Program-made: the position numbers and the translations under genes
In this document: positions 47,484-57,134 of the stretch, in pieces
Numbering within the stretch: position 1 is the stretch's first letter
How the letters are laid out: each line of letters opens with the position of its first letter
Source: Devosia indica
GTDB taxonomy: Bacteria; Pseudomonadota; Alphaproteobacteria; Rhizobiales; Devosiaceae
Reading direction: 5' to 3'
Length of the DNA: 64,000 nucleotides
Assembly: GCF_003056405.1 (NCBI RefSeq)
Contig: NZ_PYVZ01000011.1
Coordinates: 83,662 to 147,661, forward strand
Notes under the pieces: generated by a model
Seen by the model: only the letters and a program-made list of their open reading frames with translations
Databases searched by the model: none
Told to the model about the DNA's origin: nothing

Positions 47484-47876
47484 CTAGTGCTGGTCGGCGG
47501 CGAAATCGGCCTGCCACATCTTTTCGATGTTGTAGAACTCGCGCACTTCGGGGCGGAAGATGTGCAGGATCACATCGCCGGCATCGACCAGCACCCAGTC
47601 GCAATGGGGCAGCCCTTCGACGCGCGGCTTGCCGTAACCGCTCTCGCGAAGGGCGGTGATGACCTGATCGGCGACGGCGCCGACATGGCGCTGTGAACGG
47701 CCCGAGGTCACGATCATGTGGTCGGCCAGCGACGACTTGCCGGCAATGTCCACCGAGACCGTTTCTTCGGCCTTGGCGTCATCCAGCGTATCGAGAATGA
47801 GGTCGATCAGGGGCTTTTGCGCGCCGGCCATGGCGGCGGGCGTGGCGGCGGAGGTGTTTTCGGGCAGCGCGGCCAT
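47484..47876 (-). CDS. rsfS: Ribosome silencing factor
   Basis: A 130-residue Iojap-family protein that binds L14 and blocks subunit joining when nutrients are low. Family motifs: DILLDTL-type start KPLIDLILDTLDDAKAEETV, SSLADHMIVTSGRSQRHVGA and GLPHCDWVLVDAGDVILHIF. The start at 47876 is favoured by GGAAGG at the right distance; ATGs at 47897 and 47999 give extensions with little family similarity. Neighbours nadD and rlmH are the usual ones. Confidence 0.92.
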   Translation of the reverse strand: MAALPENTSAATPAAMAGAQKPLIDLILDTLDDAKAEETVSVDIAGKSSLADHMIVTSGRSQRHVGAVADQVITALRESGYGKPRVEGLPHCDWVLVDAGDVILHIFRPEVREFYNIEKMWQADFAADQH

Positions 47877-48066
47877 CAGAAACGGCCTTCCGCCCATGCG
47901 AGAGCACGGGTCATGCGAGAGATGAGCATCCTTGGTTGTTGATCGGAATGTTGCGGCGTCGTGAAAACGGCAAGCCGTCTGTTCCTGTTCCGGTGACAAT
48001 GATCACACTTGAACCTGAATATGCGCTTTTGCAGGCAATTTCGCAAGATCAAGGCCGGTCGAGAGC

Positions 48067-48699
48067 TTAACGCAGGTTTCGTGACGCCCTGATGGCAGTG
48101 GACGACAGGGTCGATTGCCGTCCTTGCAGGTAGATCCAGGCCGGCGCCTGGCACCGTGCCAGAAGGGCAGCATCGGTCTCATCGAGTTGCGCATAGTCCA
48201 GGGTCGCGGCAGCGCGTGAGGCCAAAGCGCGGCGTGCGGCGCCGGGGCGGACATAGACGGCAAAGGGGATTTTTGCCGCCATGTCGCGCCAGCGCTGCCA
48301 GCGATGAAAATCGGCCAGGCTGTCGGCGCCCATGATCCAGACAAAGCGCCGGTCCGGCATGGTGGTGGTCAAAAAATCGATGGTTTGCCAGCTATAGGAA
48401 AACCCCTTGGCGGCCTCGAATCCGGTGACGCTGATGCGCGGATCAGTGACAAAGGCACGGGCGGCGCGGACGCGGTGCTCCAGCGGGGGCAGGCCCGAAT
48501 TGTCCTTGAGCGGATTGCCCGGCGTCACCAGCACCCAGAGCGCATGCAGCTCCAGGCGGCGCAATGTTTCCTCCATGACCAGGCGATGCCCGTCATGCAT
48601 GGGATTGAAGCTGCCCCCGAACAGCCCAATGCGCATGCCTGGCGCAGAGGGCGGGACTTCGGTGATGCCGGGAATGCGGATCGGTGGGCGCAGGGTCAA
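48067..48699 (-). CDS. nadD: Nicotinate-nucleotide adenylyltransferase
   Basis: A 210-residue enzyme making NaAD from NaMN and ATP in NAD synthesis. MRIGLFGGSFNPMHDGHRLV holds the nucleotidyl-transferase GGSFNPxHxGH motif, VWIMGADSLADFHRWQRW is the NadD nicotinate motif, and LSSTAIRASR is the SxTxxR motif. The longest form begins with a TTG at 48699 two codons from the proA stop; a start at the ATG 48636 (MRIGLFGG) is equally reasonable, since relatives vary in N-terminal length. Lies between proA and rsfS. Confidence 0.9.
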   Translation of the reverse strand: MTLRPPIRIPGITEVPPSAPGMRIGLFGGSFNPMHDGHRLVMEETLRRLELHALWVLVTPGNPLKDNSGLPPLEHRVRAARAFVTDPRISVTGFEAAKGFSYSWQTIDFLTTTMPDRRFVWIMGADSLADFHRWQRWRDMAAKIPFAVYVRPGAARRALASRAAATLDYAQLDETDAALLARCQAPAWIYLQGRQSTLSSTAIRASRNLR

Positions 48700-48702
48700 A
48701 AG

Positions 48703-49986
48703 CTAGGGCCTCGTCTGCCCGTTGCCGCGGACGCGGTATTTGAAGCTGGTGAGCTGTTCGACCCCCACCGGCCCGCGCGCATGCATCTTACCGGTAGCAA
48801 TGCCGATCTCGCCGCCAAAGCCGAACTCGCCACCATCGGCAAACTGGGTGGAGGCATTGTGCATGAGGATTGCTGAGTCGATTTCATGCAAGAATTTTTC
48901 GACCGCCTCGGCGTCCTCGGCAATGATCGCCTCGGTATGGTGGCTGGAATAGTGCTCGATATGGTCGATGGCGGCCTCAATGCTGTCGACCACTTTCACC
49001 GAGATGATGGCGTCCTCATATTCGGTTTTCCAATCCTCTTCGGTGGCTTCGACCGCATCGGGGACCATCGACATGACGGTGGCATCGCCGCGAATTTCAC
49101 AGCCCTTGGCGACCAGCGCCGCGATGATGGGCTGGAGATGAGTGTTTGCGACATCCTTATGGACGAGCAGGGTTTCGGCCGCGCCGCAAATGCCGGTGCG
49201 GCGCATCTTGGCGTTGAGGGTGACGCTCACGGCCTTGTCGAGATCGGCCGAGCTGTCGATATAGACATGCACCAGCCCCTCGAGATGGGCAAAAACCGGC
49301 ACGCGGGCTTCGGCCTGGACGCGTGCCACCAGTGTTTTGCCGCCACGCGGCACGATCACGTCGATATTGCCGCCGAGCCCCTTAAGCATTTCGCCCACGG
49401 CGGCGCGATCGGTGGTGGGCACCAGTTGCACGCATTCCACCGGCAGGCCGGCCAGATGCAGTCCGTCGAGCAGGCACTCGACTATGGCGCGGCTGGAATG
49501 GAAGCTGTCGCTGCCGCCGCGCAGGATCACGGCATTGCCCGATTTGATACACAGGGCGCCGGCATCAGCGGTCACATTGGGGCGTGATTCAAAGATCACG
49601 CCGATAACGCCGAGCGGTGTGCGCACGCGCTCGATATGAAGACCGTTTGGGCGGTCCCATTCGGCAATGACGCTGCCGACCGGATCAGGCAGATCGGCGA
49701 TGGTCTTTACCGCCTCGATAATCCCGTCGATCCGCGCATCGGTGAGCAGCAGCCGGTCGAGAAAGGCCTTCGAAATACCCTTCTTTTCGGCGGCTACCAT
49801 GTCCAGCGCGTTGGCGGCCAGGATTTTCTTGCGATGCGCATTGATGGCGCCGGCTGCGGTCAGCAGCGCGGTGCGCTTCTGCTCGGGCGTGGCGATCTTG
49901 AGCGCATTGGCACCAATGCGGGCATTACGGCCCAGTTCGGCCATCAGGGCAGGAATGTTGGTCGCGGTGGTTTCAGCCAGGCTCAT
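48703..49986 (-). CDS. proA: Gamma-glutamyl phosphate reductase
   Basis: A 427-residue NADPH-dependent enzyme, second step of proline synthesis. [20 protein letters not shown] and [20 protein letters not shown] belong to the nucleotide-binding domain; the catalytic Cys lies in [14 protein letters not shown]. The start at 49986 (MSLAET) has AAGAGG upstream; the frame reaches 50205 only by running into proB. It overlaps the end of proB by 14 bases, so the two are coupled. Confidence 0.95.
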   Translation of the reverse strand: MSLAETTATNIPALMAELGRNARIGANALKIATPEQKRTALLTAAGAINAHRKKILAANALDMVAAEKKGISKAFLDRLLLTDARIDGIIEAVKTIADLPDPVGSVIAEWDRPNGLHIERVRTPLGVIGVIFESRPNVTADAGALCIKSGNAVILRGGSDSFHSSRAIVECLLDGLHLAGLPVECVQLVPTTDRAAVGEMLKGLGGNIDVIVPRGGKTLVARVQAEARVPVFAHLEGLVHVYIDSSADLDKAVSVTLNAKMRRTGICGAAETLLVHKDVANTHLQPIIAALVAKGCEIRGDATVMSMVPDAVEATEEDWKTEYEDAIISVKVVDSIEAAIDHIEHYSSHHTEAIIAEDAEAVEKFLHEIDSAILMHNASTQFADGGEFGFGGEIGIATGKMHARGPVGVEQLTSFKYRVRGNGQTRP

Positions 49987-51148
49987 GGTGGGCCTCTTGT
50001 CTCTGCGTGGTGTCGGTGCTGCCGGTGAGCACCAGGTTGTCGCGATGCACCAGTTCAGCGCGGCTGTCCATGCCGAGCAGTTCAACGATGGTGTCGCTGC
50101 GCTTGCCCATGACCAGCCGGGCATCTTCGCTGTCAAGCCCGACCAGGCCCCGGGCAATCTCGCGCCCATCGGGATTAAGCACGGCAATGGTATCGCCGCG
50201 CTCAAAGTCCCCGGTGATCCGGGTCACGCCGATGGGCAGTAGCGATTTGCCCTGCGCCAGTGCCCGGGCCGCGCCAGGATCGACCTGCACCGTGCCAGCC
50301 ACGGCCAATGTGCCCATGATCCAGCGTTTTCGCGACTGGGCGCGGGTGGTGGACGGCTTGAAGAGGGTATGTAGGCCCCCCGCGACCAGATGGGCCAGCG
50401 GATGCTCCTCGGTGCCCCTGGCGATAATCATGGCGGTGCCGGCCTGGGTGGCGATCTTGCCGGCCTCGACCTTGGTGGTCATGCCACCGCGCGAGAGATG
50501 GCTGGCCGCACCACCAGCCATGGCCTCAATCGCAGGCGTGATGGATTCCACCAAGGGTAAGTGGGTGGCATTGGGATCCCTGGCCGGTGGCGCCGTGTAG
50601 AGCCCGTCAATATCGGAGAGCAGCACCAGCAGGTCCGCCTCGATCATTGTGGCGACGCGGGCCGACAGGCGGTCATTGTCGCCATAGCGGATTTCGGCGG
50701 TGGCGACGCTGTCATTCTCATTGATGATCGGCACCGCCCCCAACCCCAGGAGCGTCTGGATGGTGGTGCGGGCATTGAGGTAATAGCGCCGTTCTTCGGT
50801 GATGTTGGGGGTGATCAGGATCTGCCCGGTGACGATGCCGTGCTGGCCGAGCGCCTCGGACCAGGCCTGGCTGAGCGCAATCTGCCCGGCGCTGGCGGCG
50901 GCCTGGCTCTGTTCCAGGGTCAGCGCCAGGGCGTTGAGGCCAAGCAGGCTCCGCCCCAAGGCAATTGCCCCCGAAGAGACAATGACGATCTCGCGCCCTT
51001 CAGCCTTGAGCGCGGCAATATCCTGGGCGAGGCCCGCCAGCCAGTGCGCGCGCAGCTTCCCGGCCGCATCGACCAGCAGGGCCGAGCCGATCTTGATGGT
51101 GATGCGGCGGTAGTTGGCTAGCGGATTGGCGGACTTCAAGGCGTCCAT
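49973..51148 (-). CDS. proB: Glutamate 5-kinase with PUA domain
   Basis: A 391-residue enzyme, first step of proline synthesis. The amino-acid kinase domain starts [20 protein letters not shown], with [16 protein letters not shown] and [20 protein letters not shown]. The C-terminal third, from about 280, is a PUA domain ([20 protein letters not shown]). Proline feedback inhibition is usual in this family. It overlaps obgE at its start (13 bases) and proA at its end. Confidence 0.95.
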   Translation of the reverse strand: MDALKSANPLANYRRITIKIGSALLVDAAGKLRAHWLAGLAQDIAALKAEGREIVIVSSGAIALGRSLLGLNALALTLEQSQAAASAGQIALSQAWSEALGQHGIVTGQILITPNITEERRYYLNARTTIQTLLGLGAVPIINENDSVATAEIRYGDNDRLSARVATMIEADLLVLLSDIDGLYTAPPARDPNATHLPLVESITPAIEAMAGGAASHLSRGGMTTKVEAGKIATQAGTAMIIARGTEEHPLAHLVAGGLHTLFKPSTTRAQSRKRWIMGTLAVAGTVQVDPGAARALAQGKSLLPIGVTRITGDFERGDTIAVLNPDGREIARGLVGLDSEDARLVMGKRSDTIVELLGMDSRAELVHRDNLVLTGSTDTTQRQEAHHEPG

Positions 51149-52179
51149 TTCTCTTCCGTCTGCTTGCGCTCGGCCTCGGCGATTGCGGCCTTTTCGGCGT
51201 CGAGAATCGCCAGCACGTCGAACAAGACCTGTTCCACGCCCTGGCCGGTGACGCCGGAGACCTGCCGAATATCGGCCTTGGACACCTTTTTGAGCGCATT
51301 GAGCTTGCCCTCGAGCTCTTCGGGGGTAAGCGCATCGACCTTGTTGAGCACCACGATTTCGGGCTTGTCGGCCAGCACATCGGCATAGGCAGCCAGTTCG
51401 TGGCGCACCGCCTGATAGGTATGGGCAACATCTTGATTGGTGCCGTCGATCAGGTGGATCAAGACGCCGCAGCGCTCGATATGCCCCAGGAACCGATCGC
51501 CGATCCCGACGCCTTCGCTGGCCCCTTCGATCAGGCCCGGAATATCGGCCAGCACGAACTCACGCTCGGCAATGCGCACAACGCCCAGATTGGGGTGCAG
51601 CGTGGTGAAGGGATAATCGGCGATCTTGGGCTTGGCGGCAGAGACGGCCGAGAGGAAGGTCGACTTGCCCGCATTGGGCTGGCCCACCAGACCGGCATCG
51701 GCGATCAGCTTCAAACGCAGCCAGATGCCCTTTTCGGTGCCTTCCTGTCCGGGATTGGCGCGGCGCGGCGCCTGGTTGGAACTGGTCTTGAAATACGCGT
51801 TGCCGAAGCCGCCATTGCCACCCTTGAGCAGCACCACGCGCTGGCCCACTTCGGTAAAGTCGGCGATCAGGGTTTCCTGGTCTTCCTCGAAAATCTGAGT
51901 GCCGACCGGCACGCGCAGCACGATGTCCTCGCCATCGGCGCCGGTGCGGTTCTTGCCCATCCCGTGCACGCCCGTGCCGGCGCGGAAATGCTGCTGGTAG
52001 CGAAAATCGATCAGCGTATTAAGGCCATCAGCGCATTCGGCGATGACATCGCCGCCGCGCCCGCCATTGCCGCCATCGGGGCCGCCGAACTCGACGAATT
52101 TTTCGCGCAGAAAGCTGACGGCACCCCCGCCGCCGGAGCCCGATTTGATATAGACCTTGGCCTGGTCGAGAAACTTCAT
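51136..52179 (-). CDS. obgE: GTPase Obg/CgtA
   Basis: A 347-residue ribosome-assembly GTPase. Residues 1-158 are the glycine-rich Obg fold ([35 protein letters not shown]). The G domain follows: G1 is [14 protein letters not shown]3 is [12 protein letters not shown], and VVLNKVDAL is G4. It binds 50S subunits and links to stringent control. It is transcribed with four GNAT genes upstream and with proBA downstream; the GNAT stop overlaps its ATG by four bases. Confidence 0.96.
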   Translation of the reverse strand: MKFLDQAKVYIKSGSGGGGAVSFLREKFVEFGGPDGGNGGRGGDVIAECADGLNTLIDFRYQQHFRAGTGVHGMGKNRTGADGEDIVLRVPVGTQIFEEDQETLIADFTEVGQRVVLLKGGNGGFGNAYFKTSSNQAPRRANPGQEGTEKGIWLRLKLIADAGLVGQPNAGKSTFLSAVSAAKPKIADYPFTTLHPNLGVVRIAEREFVLADIPGLIEGASEGVGIGDRFLGHIERCGVLIHLIDGTNQDVAHTYQAVRHELAAYADVLADKPEIVVLNKVDALTPEELEGKLNALKKVSKADIRQVSGVTGQGVEQVLFDVLAILDAEKAAIAEAERKQTEEKWTP

Positions 52180-52769
52180 GACTTTATCGTGCCTTCCAGC
52201 ACCTGGTCTGTCGCGCTTGCCGGCTTTTTTCCGGCTGGCCAGTCTTGCTGGAAACGCTCACGTGTCAATTTGGTGTCGATATGCTCCAGCTCGGCGCCGC
52301 GCGCAAGGCAGAGCAGGGTGGAACGGCCCGTCTCGGTGAATCCAAGCCGGTGCTGAATGGCCAGGGACGCGGCGTTGAAATGGAATACCCCCGAATAGAT
52401 GGCCTTGGCATTGGTGTGGTCAAAGAACCAGCGGACCGTGGCGATGGCAGCTTCGGACATGATTCCGCGCCCCCAATGCGGCTTGCCCAGCCAGTAGCCG
52501 ATGATCGCGTCCTCGCCTGCGGGTTGATAGCCGATATGGCCGACATAGCCCACCCCGGCCAGCTCAATGGAAAAACTGGTCTGGTTGGGGGCCTGCCGCG
52601 CCTGCTGGGTGGCCAGCCAGGCCCTGGCATCGCTCAAGTGATAGGGGAAGGGCACGCGCGCCAGGTTCCCGGCGACCTCCAGATCGTTGAGGTAGCGGGC
52701 GATGGGTTCGGCATCCCCCGTCTGGGGCGGCCGCAGGATGAGCCGATCGGTGAAGAGGGTTGGGTTCAT
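52176..52769 (-). CDS. GNAT acetyltransferase, RimJ/RimL-like (copy 4 of 4)
   Basis: A 197-residue protein of the RimJ/RimL-like subgroup: [20 protein letters not shown] is the family N-terminus, [20 protein letters not shown] the acetyl-CoA loop, and [20 protein letters not shown] the C-terminal strand-helix. Substrates could be ribosomal-protein N-termini or small molecules. The ATG at 52769 follows GGCAGGG. Its last four bases overlap the obgE start and its first four overlap the preceding GNAT stop, so it belongs to one translationally coupled series. Confidence 0.85.
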   Translation of the reverse strand: MNPTLFTDRLILRPPQTGDAEPIARYLNDLEVAGNLARVPFPYHLSDARAWLATQQARQAPNQTSFSIELAGVGYVGHIGYQPAGEDAIIGYWLGKPHWGRGIMSEAAIATVRWFFDHTNAKAIYSGVFHFNAASLAIQHRLGFTETGRSTLLCLARGAELEHIDTKLTRERFQQDWPAGKKPASATDQVLEGTIKS

Positions 52770-53290
52770 CCCTGCCACTCCATCACCAGGAGCGGTTTGC
52801 CCAGATGGCGTTCGACCACGCTCTGGGTTCGCTCGATGGTGGTAAAACCGGTCTTTTCCAACACCCGCACCGAGCCGGCATTTGCGCTCAGCACACGGGC
52901 GCGAATGGGTTTCAGGCCAATGCCGGCGGCCGTGCCCAATAGTGCCTTGACCGCCTCTGGCGCATAGCCGACGCCCCAATGGGTCTCACCCAGCCAATAG
53001 CCCAGCTCGACTGGCTTATCAGCGTAGAAATACAGCCCGATCACCCCTTTGAGCCGATCATTGTTGCGCCCGGCAATGACATAGCTGCGCTTGTCAGGCT
53101 TGTGGACAAAGCGTTCGATGAAGCCTTGGGCATGTTGCCTTTCGTAGGGAAAGGGCAGGCTGGCGGTTGGCTCAAGCACCTTCCAATTGTTCGCCTCGCG
53201 CACCAGATCGTCAAGATCGTTGGCGCGCGGCGCGCGCAGCAGCAGGCGTTCGGTTTCCATCTGCTCGGGCAACTGGTCTCTCAGGCGCAT
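52766..53290 (-). CDS. GNAT acetyltransferase, RimJ/RimL-like (copy 3 of 4)
   Basis: A 174-residue GNAT protein. METERLLLRAPRANDLDDLV forms the first strand and helix, YWLGETHWGVGYAPEAVKAL is the CoA-binding loop, and NAGSVRVLEKTGFTTIERTQ the late motif. It is clearly homologous to the other three in the series but shares no long identical stretches, so the copies are old. Both ends overlap neighbours (4 bases downstream, 10 bases upstream). An internal ATG at residue 11 (METERL) is the alternative start. Confidence 0.85.
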   Translation of the reverse strand: MRLRDQLPEQMETERLLLRAPRANDLDDLVREANNWKVLEPTASLPFPYERQHAQGFIERFVHKPDKRSYVIAGRNNDRLKGVIGLYFYADKPVELGYWLGETHWGVGYAPEAVKALLGTAAGIGLKPIRARVLSANAGSVRVLEKTGFTTIERTQSVVERHLGKPLLVMEWQG

Positions 53291-53808
53291 TGCTTTTCCT
53301 CCCGCTCCATCCAGCGCTGGCGCGTCAGCCGGGTCAGTACATGCGGCACATTGTGCTGCAGGGCGTGGGAAAACCTTATGTCGCGGCCTACTTCCTCAAA
53401 ACCCAGCCGTGCCTTGACGCGCAGCGAGGCGCGATTGTCGTGGTGCGCACTGGCGGAAATATGGCTCCTGTTGCTGGTGGCAAAATGCCAGTCGATGACG
53501 GCGCGGGCGGCCTCGGAAGCATAGCCCTTGCCCCAATGCGGCCGGGCGATCCAGAAGCCGATCTCGCTGGTCAGGGCAACGCAGCCGATCAGTCCGCGTC
53601 CGGGCAGGTCGATGATGAACATGGATTTGTCCGGCCCATTTTGTGGCGCCAGCCGCAGCCAGTCATTGGCCATGGCCAGGGTGAACGGGAAGGGCAGTGG
53701 CGTCAGCCAGCGGGCGACCGCAAAGTCGCTCACACCCAGGGCAAAGCAGGGCGCGTCGTCGGGCCTGGCCGGGCGCAGCAGGAGGCGGGATGTCTGGAGC
53801 TCGGTCAT
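53281..53808 (-). CDS. GNAT acetyltransferase, RimJ/RimL-like (copy 2 of 4)
   Basis: A 175-residue GNAT protein beginning MTELQTSRLLLRPARPDDAP. The CoA loop is WIARPHWGKGYASEAARAVI and the late motif NRASLRVKARLGFEEVGRDI. The C-terminal extension LTRLTRQRWMEREEKQ resembles that of copy 4 ([12 protein letters not shown]), suggesting those two are the closest pair. Its start overlaps the stop of the upstream copy by four bases. Confidence 0.85.
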   Translation of the reverse strand: MTELQTSRLLLRPARPDDAPCFALGVSDFAVARWLTPLPFPFTLAMANDWLRLAPQNGPDKSMFIIDLPGRGLIGCVALTSEIGFWIARPHWGKGYASEAARAVIDWHFATSNRSHISASAHHDNRASLRVKARLGFEEVGRDIRFSHALQHNVPHVLTRLTRQRWMEREEKQCA

Positions 53809-54347
53809 CTCTCGTCGAACTCCAGCCGCATGAGGGTCATGGTCTGGCCGGCCAGATTGTGGTCCGGTTCGACCCCTTCGCCGACTTCGATGAAGCCGAT
53901 TTTCTTCAGCACGTTGCGCGAAGCGTGGTTGTGTGTGAGGGCCCGCGAGCGCAAGGCCGCCGCCCCGGCCGCTCGCGCGGCTGCTACAACGGCCTGGGCG
54001 GCCTCGGTGGCATAACCATGGCCCCAGAAGGGTTCGCCCAGCCAATAGCCAAGCTCAGGCAGCTTTTCGGGCAGGATATGCAGGCCCACTGTGCCGATGA
54101 AGGCACCATCCAACTCGATCGCCCAGGCAAACTCGGCGCCGCCGCGCGCGATGTTCTCGACAAAAAAGCGCCCGTCGCTTTCGCCATAGGGATGGGGCAG
54201 GCGTGCCAGCACGGCGTGGATGGCTTTATTGTTGGCCAGAATGGCCATTTCCGGAACATGGGCCAGGGTCGGGGTCGCCAGGACCAGACGCGCGGTGCGG
54301 ATGGTGGCAGGCAGGCGGTCCTTGAGGCTGGTCTCGACGATGGTCAT
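53805..54347 (-). CDS. GNAT acetyltransferase, RimJ/RimL-like (copy 1 of 4)
   Basis: A 180-residue GNAT protein, first of four tandem copies. RTARLVLATPTLAHVPEMAI is the N-terminal motif, YWLGEPFWGHGYATEAAQAV the CoA loop and NHASRNVLKKIGFIEVGEGV the late motif. A CGGAG lies about 12 bases before the ATG at 54347. A strong terminator (54367-54399) separates it from rpmA, so the GNAT-obgE-pro unit either has its own promoter or relies on read-through from the ribosomal-protein genes. Confidence 0.85.
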   Translation of the reverse strand: MTIVETSLKDRLPATIRTARLVLATPTLAHVPEMAILANNKAIHAVLARLPHPYGESDGRFFVENIARGGAEFAWAIELDGAFIGTVGLHILPEKLPELGYWLGEPFWGHGYATEAAQAVVAAARAAGAAALRSRALTHNHASRNVLKKIGFIEVGEGVEPDHNLAGQTMTLMRLEFDER

Positions 54348-54366
54348 TGGCAAATGCTCCGGGAAG

Positions 54367-54399
54367 AAAAAAGGGGAACCGGCTGACCGGTTCCCCTTT
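54367..54399 (-). terminator. Rho-independent terminator after rpmA
   Basis: AAGGGGAACCGG and CCGGTTCCCCTT form a 12-bp stem with a four-base loop. On the minus strand it is followed by TTTTTT (54372-54367), the first two T being shared with the stem. It lies 70 bases after the rpmA stop. Confidence 0.93.
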
Positions 54400-54468
54400 G
54401 CATCTGCTTGTTTTTTCAAACGCGGCGCCGGGGAGCTGGTCTCCGGCGGGTTTGAAAGGCCTGCCGGG

Positions 54469-54735
54469 TTATTCGGCGGCCTCTGCCGGGACGACAGACA
54501 CGTGTACTTTGGAGTTCGCGCGGGTGCGGAACGCCACGGTGCCATCGACCAGTGCGAAAATGGTGTGATCCTTGCCCAGGCCGACGCCGGTGCCCGGAGC
54601 CCACTTGGTGCCGCGCTGACGCACGATGATGTTGCCGGCGATGACAGCTTCACCACCAAACTTCTTGACGCCGAGACGACGGCCAGCGGTATCGCGACCG
54701 TTGCGGGATGAACCGCCTGCTTTCTTATGTGCCAT
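54469..54735 (-). CDS. rpmA: Large ribosomal subunit protein bL27
   Basis: An 88-residue protein of the 50S subunit near the peptidyl-transferase centre. It begins [20 protein letters not shown], with the flexible basic N-terminus that reaches the P-site tRNA, and contains [20 protein letters not shown]. Full length and normal; no N-terminal extension of the cleaved Firmicutes kind. Twelve bases after rplU, same strand. Confidence 0.97.
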   Translation of the reverse strand: MAHKKAGGSSRNGRDTAGRRLGVKKFGGEAVIAGNIIVRQRGTKWAPGTGVGLGKDHTIFALVDGTVAFRTRANSKVHVSVVPAEAAE

Positions 54736-54747
54736 GGTTCTTTGTCC

Positions 54748-55404
54748 TTATTCCTTGTCGGCCTTGGCGCGGGGCGCCTTGCCGGCGATGAGATCCTTGG
54801 CCTGCGCGATCCACTCTTCGCGTTCGATGCGGCCCTTGAAGTTCAGCTCTTCGTCGAACTTGGCCACGTCTTCGGCAGTCCAGTCGGCAATCTGCTTGAG
54901 GCTGGTGATGCCGGCGGCAGCCAGCTTCTTTTCCAGCGCGGGACCAACACCGCCGATCAGCTTGACGTCGTCCTTGAATTCGGCGGCCGGCGCGGCATCT
55001 GCCTTGGGGGCAGCCTTGGCTTCAGCCTTCTTGGCCGGCTTTTCAGCAACGGCTTCGCTCTTGTCGGCCTTGGCAGCAGCCTTGACGGAGGGCTTCTTGC
55101 CGCCGGTCAGAATTTCGGTAATGCGCACGGTGGTCAGAAGCTGGCGGTGGCCATTGCGGCGGCGCGAATTGTGGCGGCGGCGCTTCTTGAAGACGATGAC
55201 GGTCTTCTGCTTCTTGGTTTCGAGCAGCTCGGCGGCCACCAGGGCGCCTTCCACCAGGGGTGCACCAATGGTGTCGCCAACCATGAGGACCTGGTCAAAG
55301 GTGACAATGTCACCAGCCTGGGCATCGAGCTTTTCGATCTTGATGACGTCGTCAGCAGCAACCTTGTACTGCTTCCCGCCCGTCTTGATAACGGCAAAAG
55401 TCAT
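54748..55404 (-). CDS. rplU: Ribosomal protein bL21 fused to a helix-hairpin-helix tail
   Basis: A 218-residue protein, twice the usual bL21 length. Residues 1-105 are a normal bL21 ([39 protein letters not shown]). A Lys/Ala-rich linker of about 45 residues follows, then a domain at about 150-210 with [20 protein letters not shown] and [20 protein letters not shown], a helix-hairpin-helix pattern like that at the end of several proteobacterial proteins. Such fusions are known in this order; the tail's role is not established. First gene of rplU-rpmA. Confidence 0.93.
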   Translation of the reverse strand: MTFAVIKTGGKQYKVAADDVIKIEKLDAQAGDIVTFDQVLMVGDTIGAPLVEGALVAAELLETKKQKTVIVFKKRRRHNSRRRNGHRQLLTTVRITEILTGGKKPSVKAAAKADKSEAVAEKPAKKAEAKAAPKADAAPAAEFKDDVKLIGGVGPALEKKLAAAGITSLKQIADWTAEDVAKFDEELNFKGRIEREEWIAQAKDLIAGKAPRAKADKE

Positions 55405-55412
55405 TCAGTCAG

Positions 55413-55433
55413 CCACGCGGTTTTTTCACGTGG
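55413..55433 (-). repeat. Small stem just upstream of rplU
   Basis: On the minus strand CCACG pairs with CGTGG across 11 bases rich in A, and the stem ends eight bases before the rplU start. It could be part of an autoregulatory leader for L21, but it is short and no known leader motif is recognised. Confidence 0.3.
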
Positions 55434-55643
55434 TCCCTTTTTCTGTCGCGCTCTGCGGCGCCGCGGTTGCATGCCTGTTTCCGCGGGCTTTTCGAATGGT
55501 CTGGGCCGAAATTCGGCCGGCAGCCTCGAGCAGCGTTTTCAAACAAAAACCAGCGCACCGGACGGACCAGTGCGCAGATTGGTGGGCTTATCGGGGCAAA
55601 ACCCCCAAGAGTCAAGCCATTTGCTTGGTGTCAGGCTGCCGGA

Positions 55644-56417
55644 TCAGGCCTGGTTGGGATACCAGTTGCGCAGGCGTACCTCGACACCGTCAACCACATC
55701 GGTTTCGAGCGGGCTCAGATCGCTCTCGCCATAGTGGTAGGGATAGATGATGGCCGGTTTGAAGGTGTTGATGGCCTCGACCGCCTGTTCGGGCGTCATG
55801 GTGAACGGCAGGTTCATCGGCAGGAAGGCGACGGCAATGTCGGTCAGGCCCAGCATATCGTCGGTCGGCTCGGTGTCGCCGGCCATATAGACCTGGCTGT
55901 CTCCGAAGCTTAGTACATAGCCATTCCCCACGCCCACCGGGTGATAATTCATGCGATCTTCGGTGGTATTGTGCGCGGCAATCGCCCGGATCGGAATATC
56001 GAGGATGGTGCCGTCTTCACCATTGGCCATGGCGGTGGCATTGGCTTTGAGGGCTTCGGGCAGCTTGGAATAGACATCGCCATTGGTGATCAGAGGGACG
56101 TCGCCGGCAATGGCTTCGAGCGTAGGCACATCGAAATGGTCGCCATGCCCGTGAGTGATCAGAATGGCTGAGGGGGCCGGCAGGGATGCATAAAGCTCGG
56201 CACCGCCGACCGGGTCGACATAAATTGCCTTGCCATCGAATTCGAGCACGAGGCTGGCGTGATCGATCGGGTGGATGACCAGATCGCCGGCACTGGTGGA
56301 AAGGGTGTCGGCCATGGGCATCTCCTGAGCGTGAGCAGCACTGGCGGCAAGATTGGCGGCAAGGCCGGCGAAGGGCAAGCCGGCCATGCCGGCAACGACG
56401 ATACGGCGTGTAACCAT
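55644..56417 (-). CDS. Exported metallo-beta-lactamase-fold hydrolase (UlaG-like)
   Basis: A 257-residue protein with an N-terminal export signal: [13 protein letters not shown] has twin Arg followed by a hydrophobic stretch and ends SAAHAQ, consistent with Tat export. The mature part is a beta-lactamase-fold hydrolase: [20 protein letters not shown], the metal motif [34 protein letters not shown] and [12 protein letters not shown] supply the ligands. The single-domain layout is of the UlaG/RNase Z-like type that handles diverse phosphoesters or lactones. Substrate unknown. Start at 56417 follows GGGAGA. Confidence 0.85.
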   Translation of the reverse strand: MVTRRIVVAGMAGLPFAGLAANLAASAAHAQEMPMADTLSTSAGDLVIHPIDHASLVLEFDGKAIYVDPVGGAELYASLPAPSAILITHGHGDHFDVPTLEAIAGDVPLITNGDVYSKLPEALKANATAMANGEDGTILDIPIRAIAAHNTTEDRMNYHPVGVGNGYVLSFGDSQVYMAGDTEPTDDMLGLTDIAVAFLPMNLPFTMTPEQAVEAINTFKPAIIYPYHYGESDLSPLETDVVDGVEVRLRNWYPNQA

Positions 56418-56623
56418 GAAGTGTCTCCCGTTTTGTCTGTTGGACATAAAGACTAACGGCACAATGCGGCGCTGGATCGCTCCGCACGCAATTGTGAGCG
56501 ATGCGCGCGGTGCGGCTTTGTCACCCAAAGCACGCATAACAGGTGTTGCAGGCGTGACAAGGCTATGTCATAAGCCGCCCCGTATCGACCAGCCGCGCCC
56601 AACACGGGGCGTTTCGATCTCGC

Positions 56624-56713
56624 GGAGAGATGGCAGAGCGGTTGAATGCACCGCACTCGAAATGCGGCATAGGGGCAACTCTATCGGGGGTTCGAATCCC
56701 TCTCTCTCCGCCA
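56624..56713 (+). tRNA. tRNA-Ser, anticodon CGA
   Basis: A 90-nt class II tRNA with encoded CCA. Acceptor GGAGAGA pairs with TCTCTCC, the anticodon stem CCGCA/TGCGG encloses CTCGAAA (anticodon CGA, codon UCG), the long variable arm follows, and the T arm is GGGGGTTCGAATCCC. It is the last chromosomal-type gene before the region of transfer genes, and its 3' end probably is the attachment site of that element. Confidence 0.96.
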
Positions 56714-56831
56714 CTTCTCTCCGCTAATCTGTTGATTTATATGGATTTTTTGTGGGTGACGAAAGTTCACTCCCACTTCTGCCCCCATTCGTCACGGCTC
56801 GCCATCTGGTAGCATTTAGCGGCTCGTGATA

Positions 56832-56843
56832 AGTCACGTGACT
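56832..56843. promoter_or_regulatory. Perfect 12-bp palindrome before the first element gene
   Basis: AGTCACGTGACT is self-complementary and ends one base before the ATG at 56844. A near copy (AGTTACGTGACG, 10 of 12 identical) lies upstream of the dotA-like gene at 59589-59600. It may be an operator for an element-encoded regulator. Confidence 0.5.
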
Positions 56844-57134
56844 ATGAGCGATGAAACCGCAAAGCGACGAACTGACGACGCCCGGCGCGCGCAGGAGCTA
56901 CGCGACCGTCGCAAAAAGGCGAAGGTGCGCCAGATCAGTTTTTGGATTTGCGAAGGGGACGAGGAGCAAGCCAGAACAGTGATGGCCGATCTAACGGATC
57001 GGGCATGGCTTGCACTATTCGAAAACGGGGCCATCGAGCGGCGCGATGACCCTGCTCGAGCGGCAGAGATTCGAGCTCGACTTGAGACTAAAAGTCAGGC
57101 CAGCCCTCATCCAGCCGAGCATAAAGAGTCTTAG
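56844..57134 (+). CDS. Small basic protein, possible ribbon-helix-helix regulator
   Basis: A 96-residue protein. A strongly basic N-terminus (ETAKRRTDDARRAQELRDRR) leads to KVRQISFWICEGDEEQARTV, a short strand followed by a long helix as in ribbon-helix-helix DNA-binding proteins, then MADLTDRAWLALFENG. The pattern is suggestive, not proven, and no named family is recognised. The ATG at 56844 is chosen because the palindrome AGTCACGTGACT ends just before it. An ATG six codons earlier at 56826 is possible. The gene's end overlaps the convergent small gene by 47 bases. Confidence 0.5.
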   Translation: MSDETAKRRTDDARRAQELRDRRKKAKVRQISFWICEGDEEQARTVMADLTDRAWLALFENGAIERRDDPARAAEIRARLETKSQASPHPAEHKES

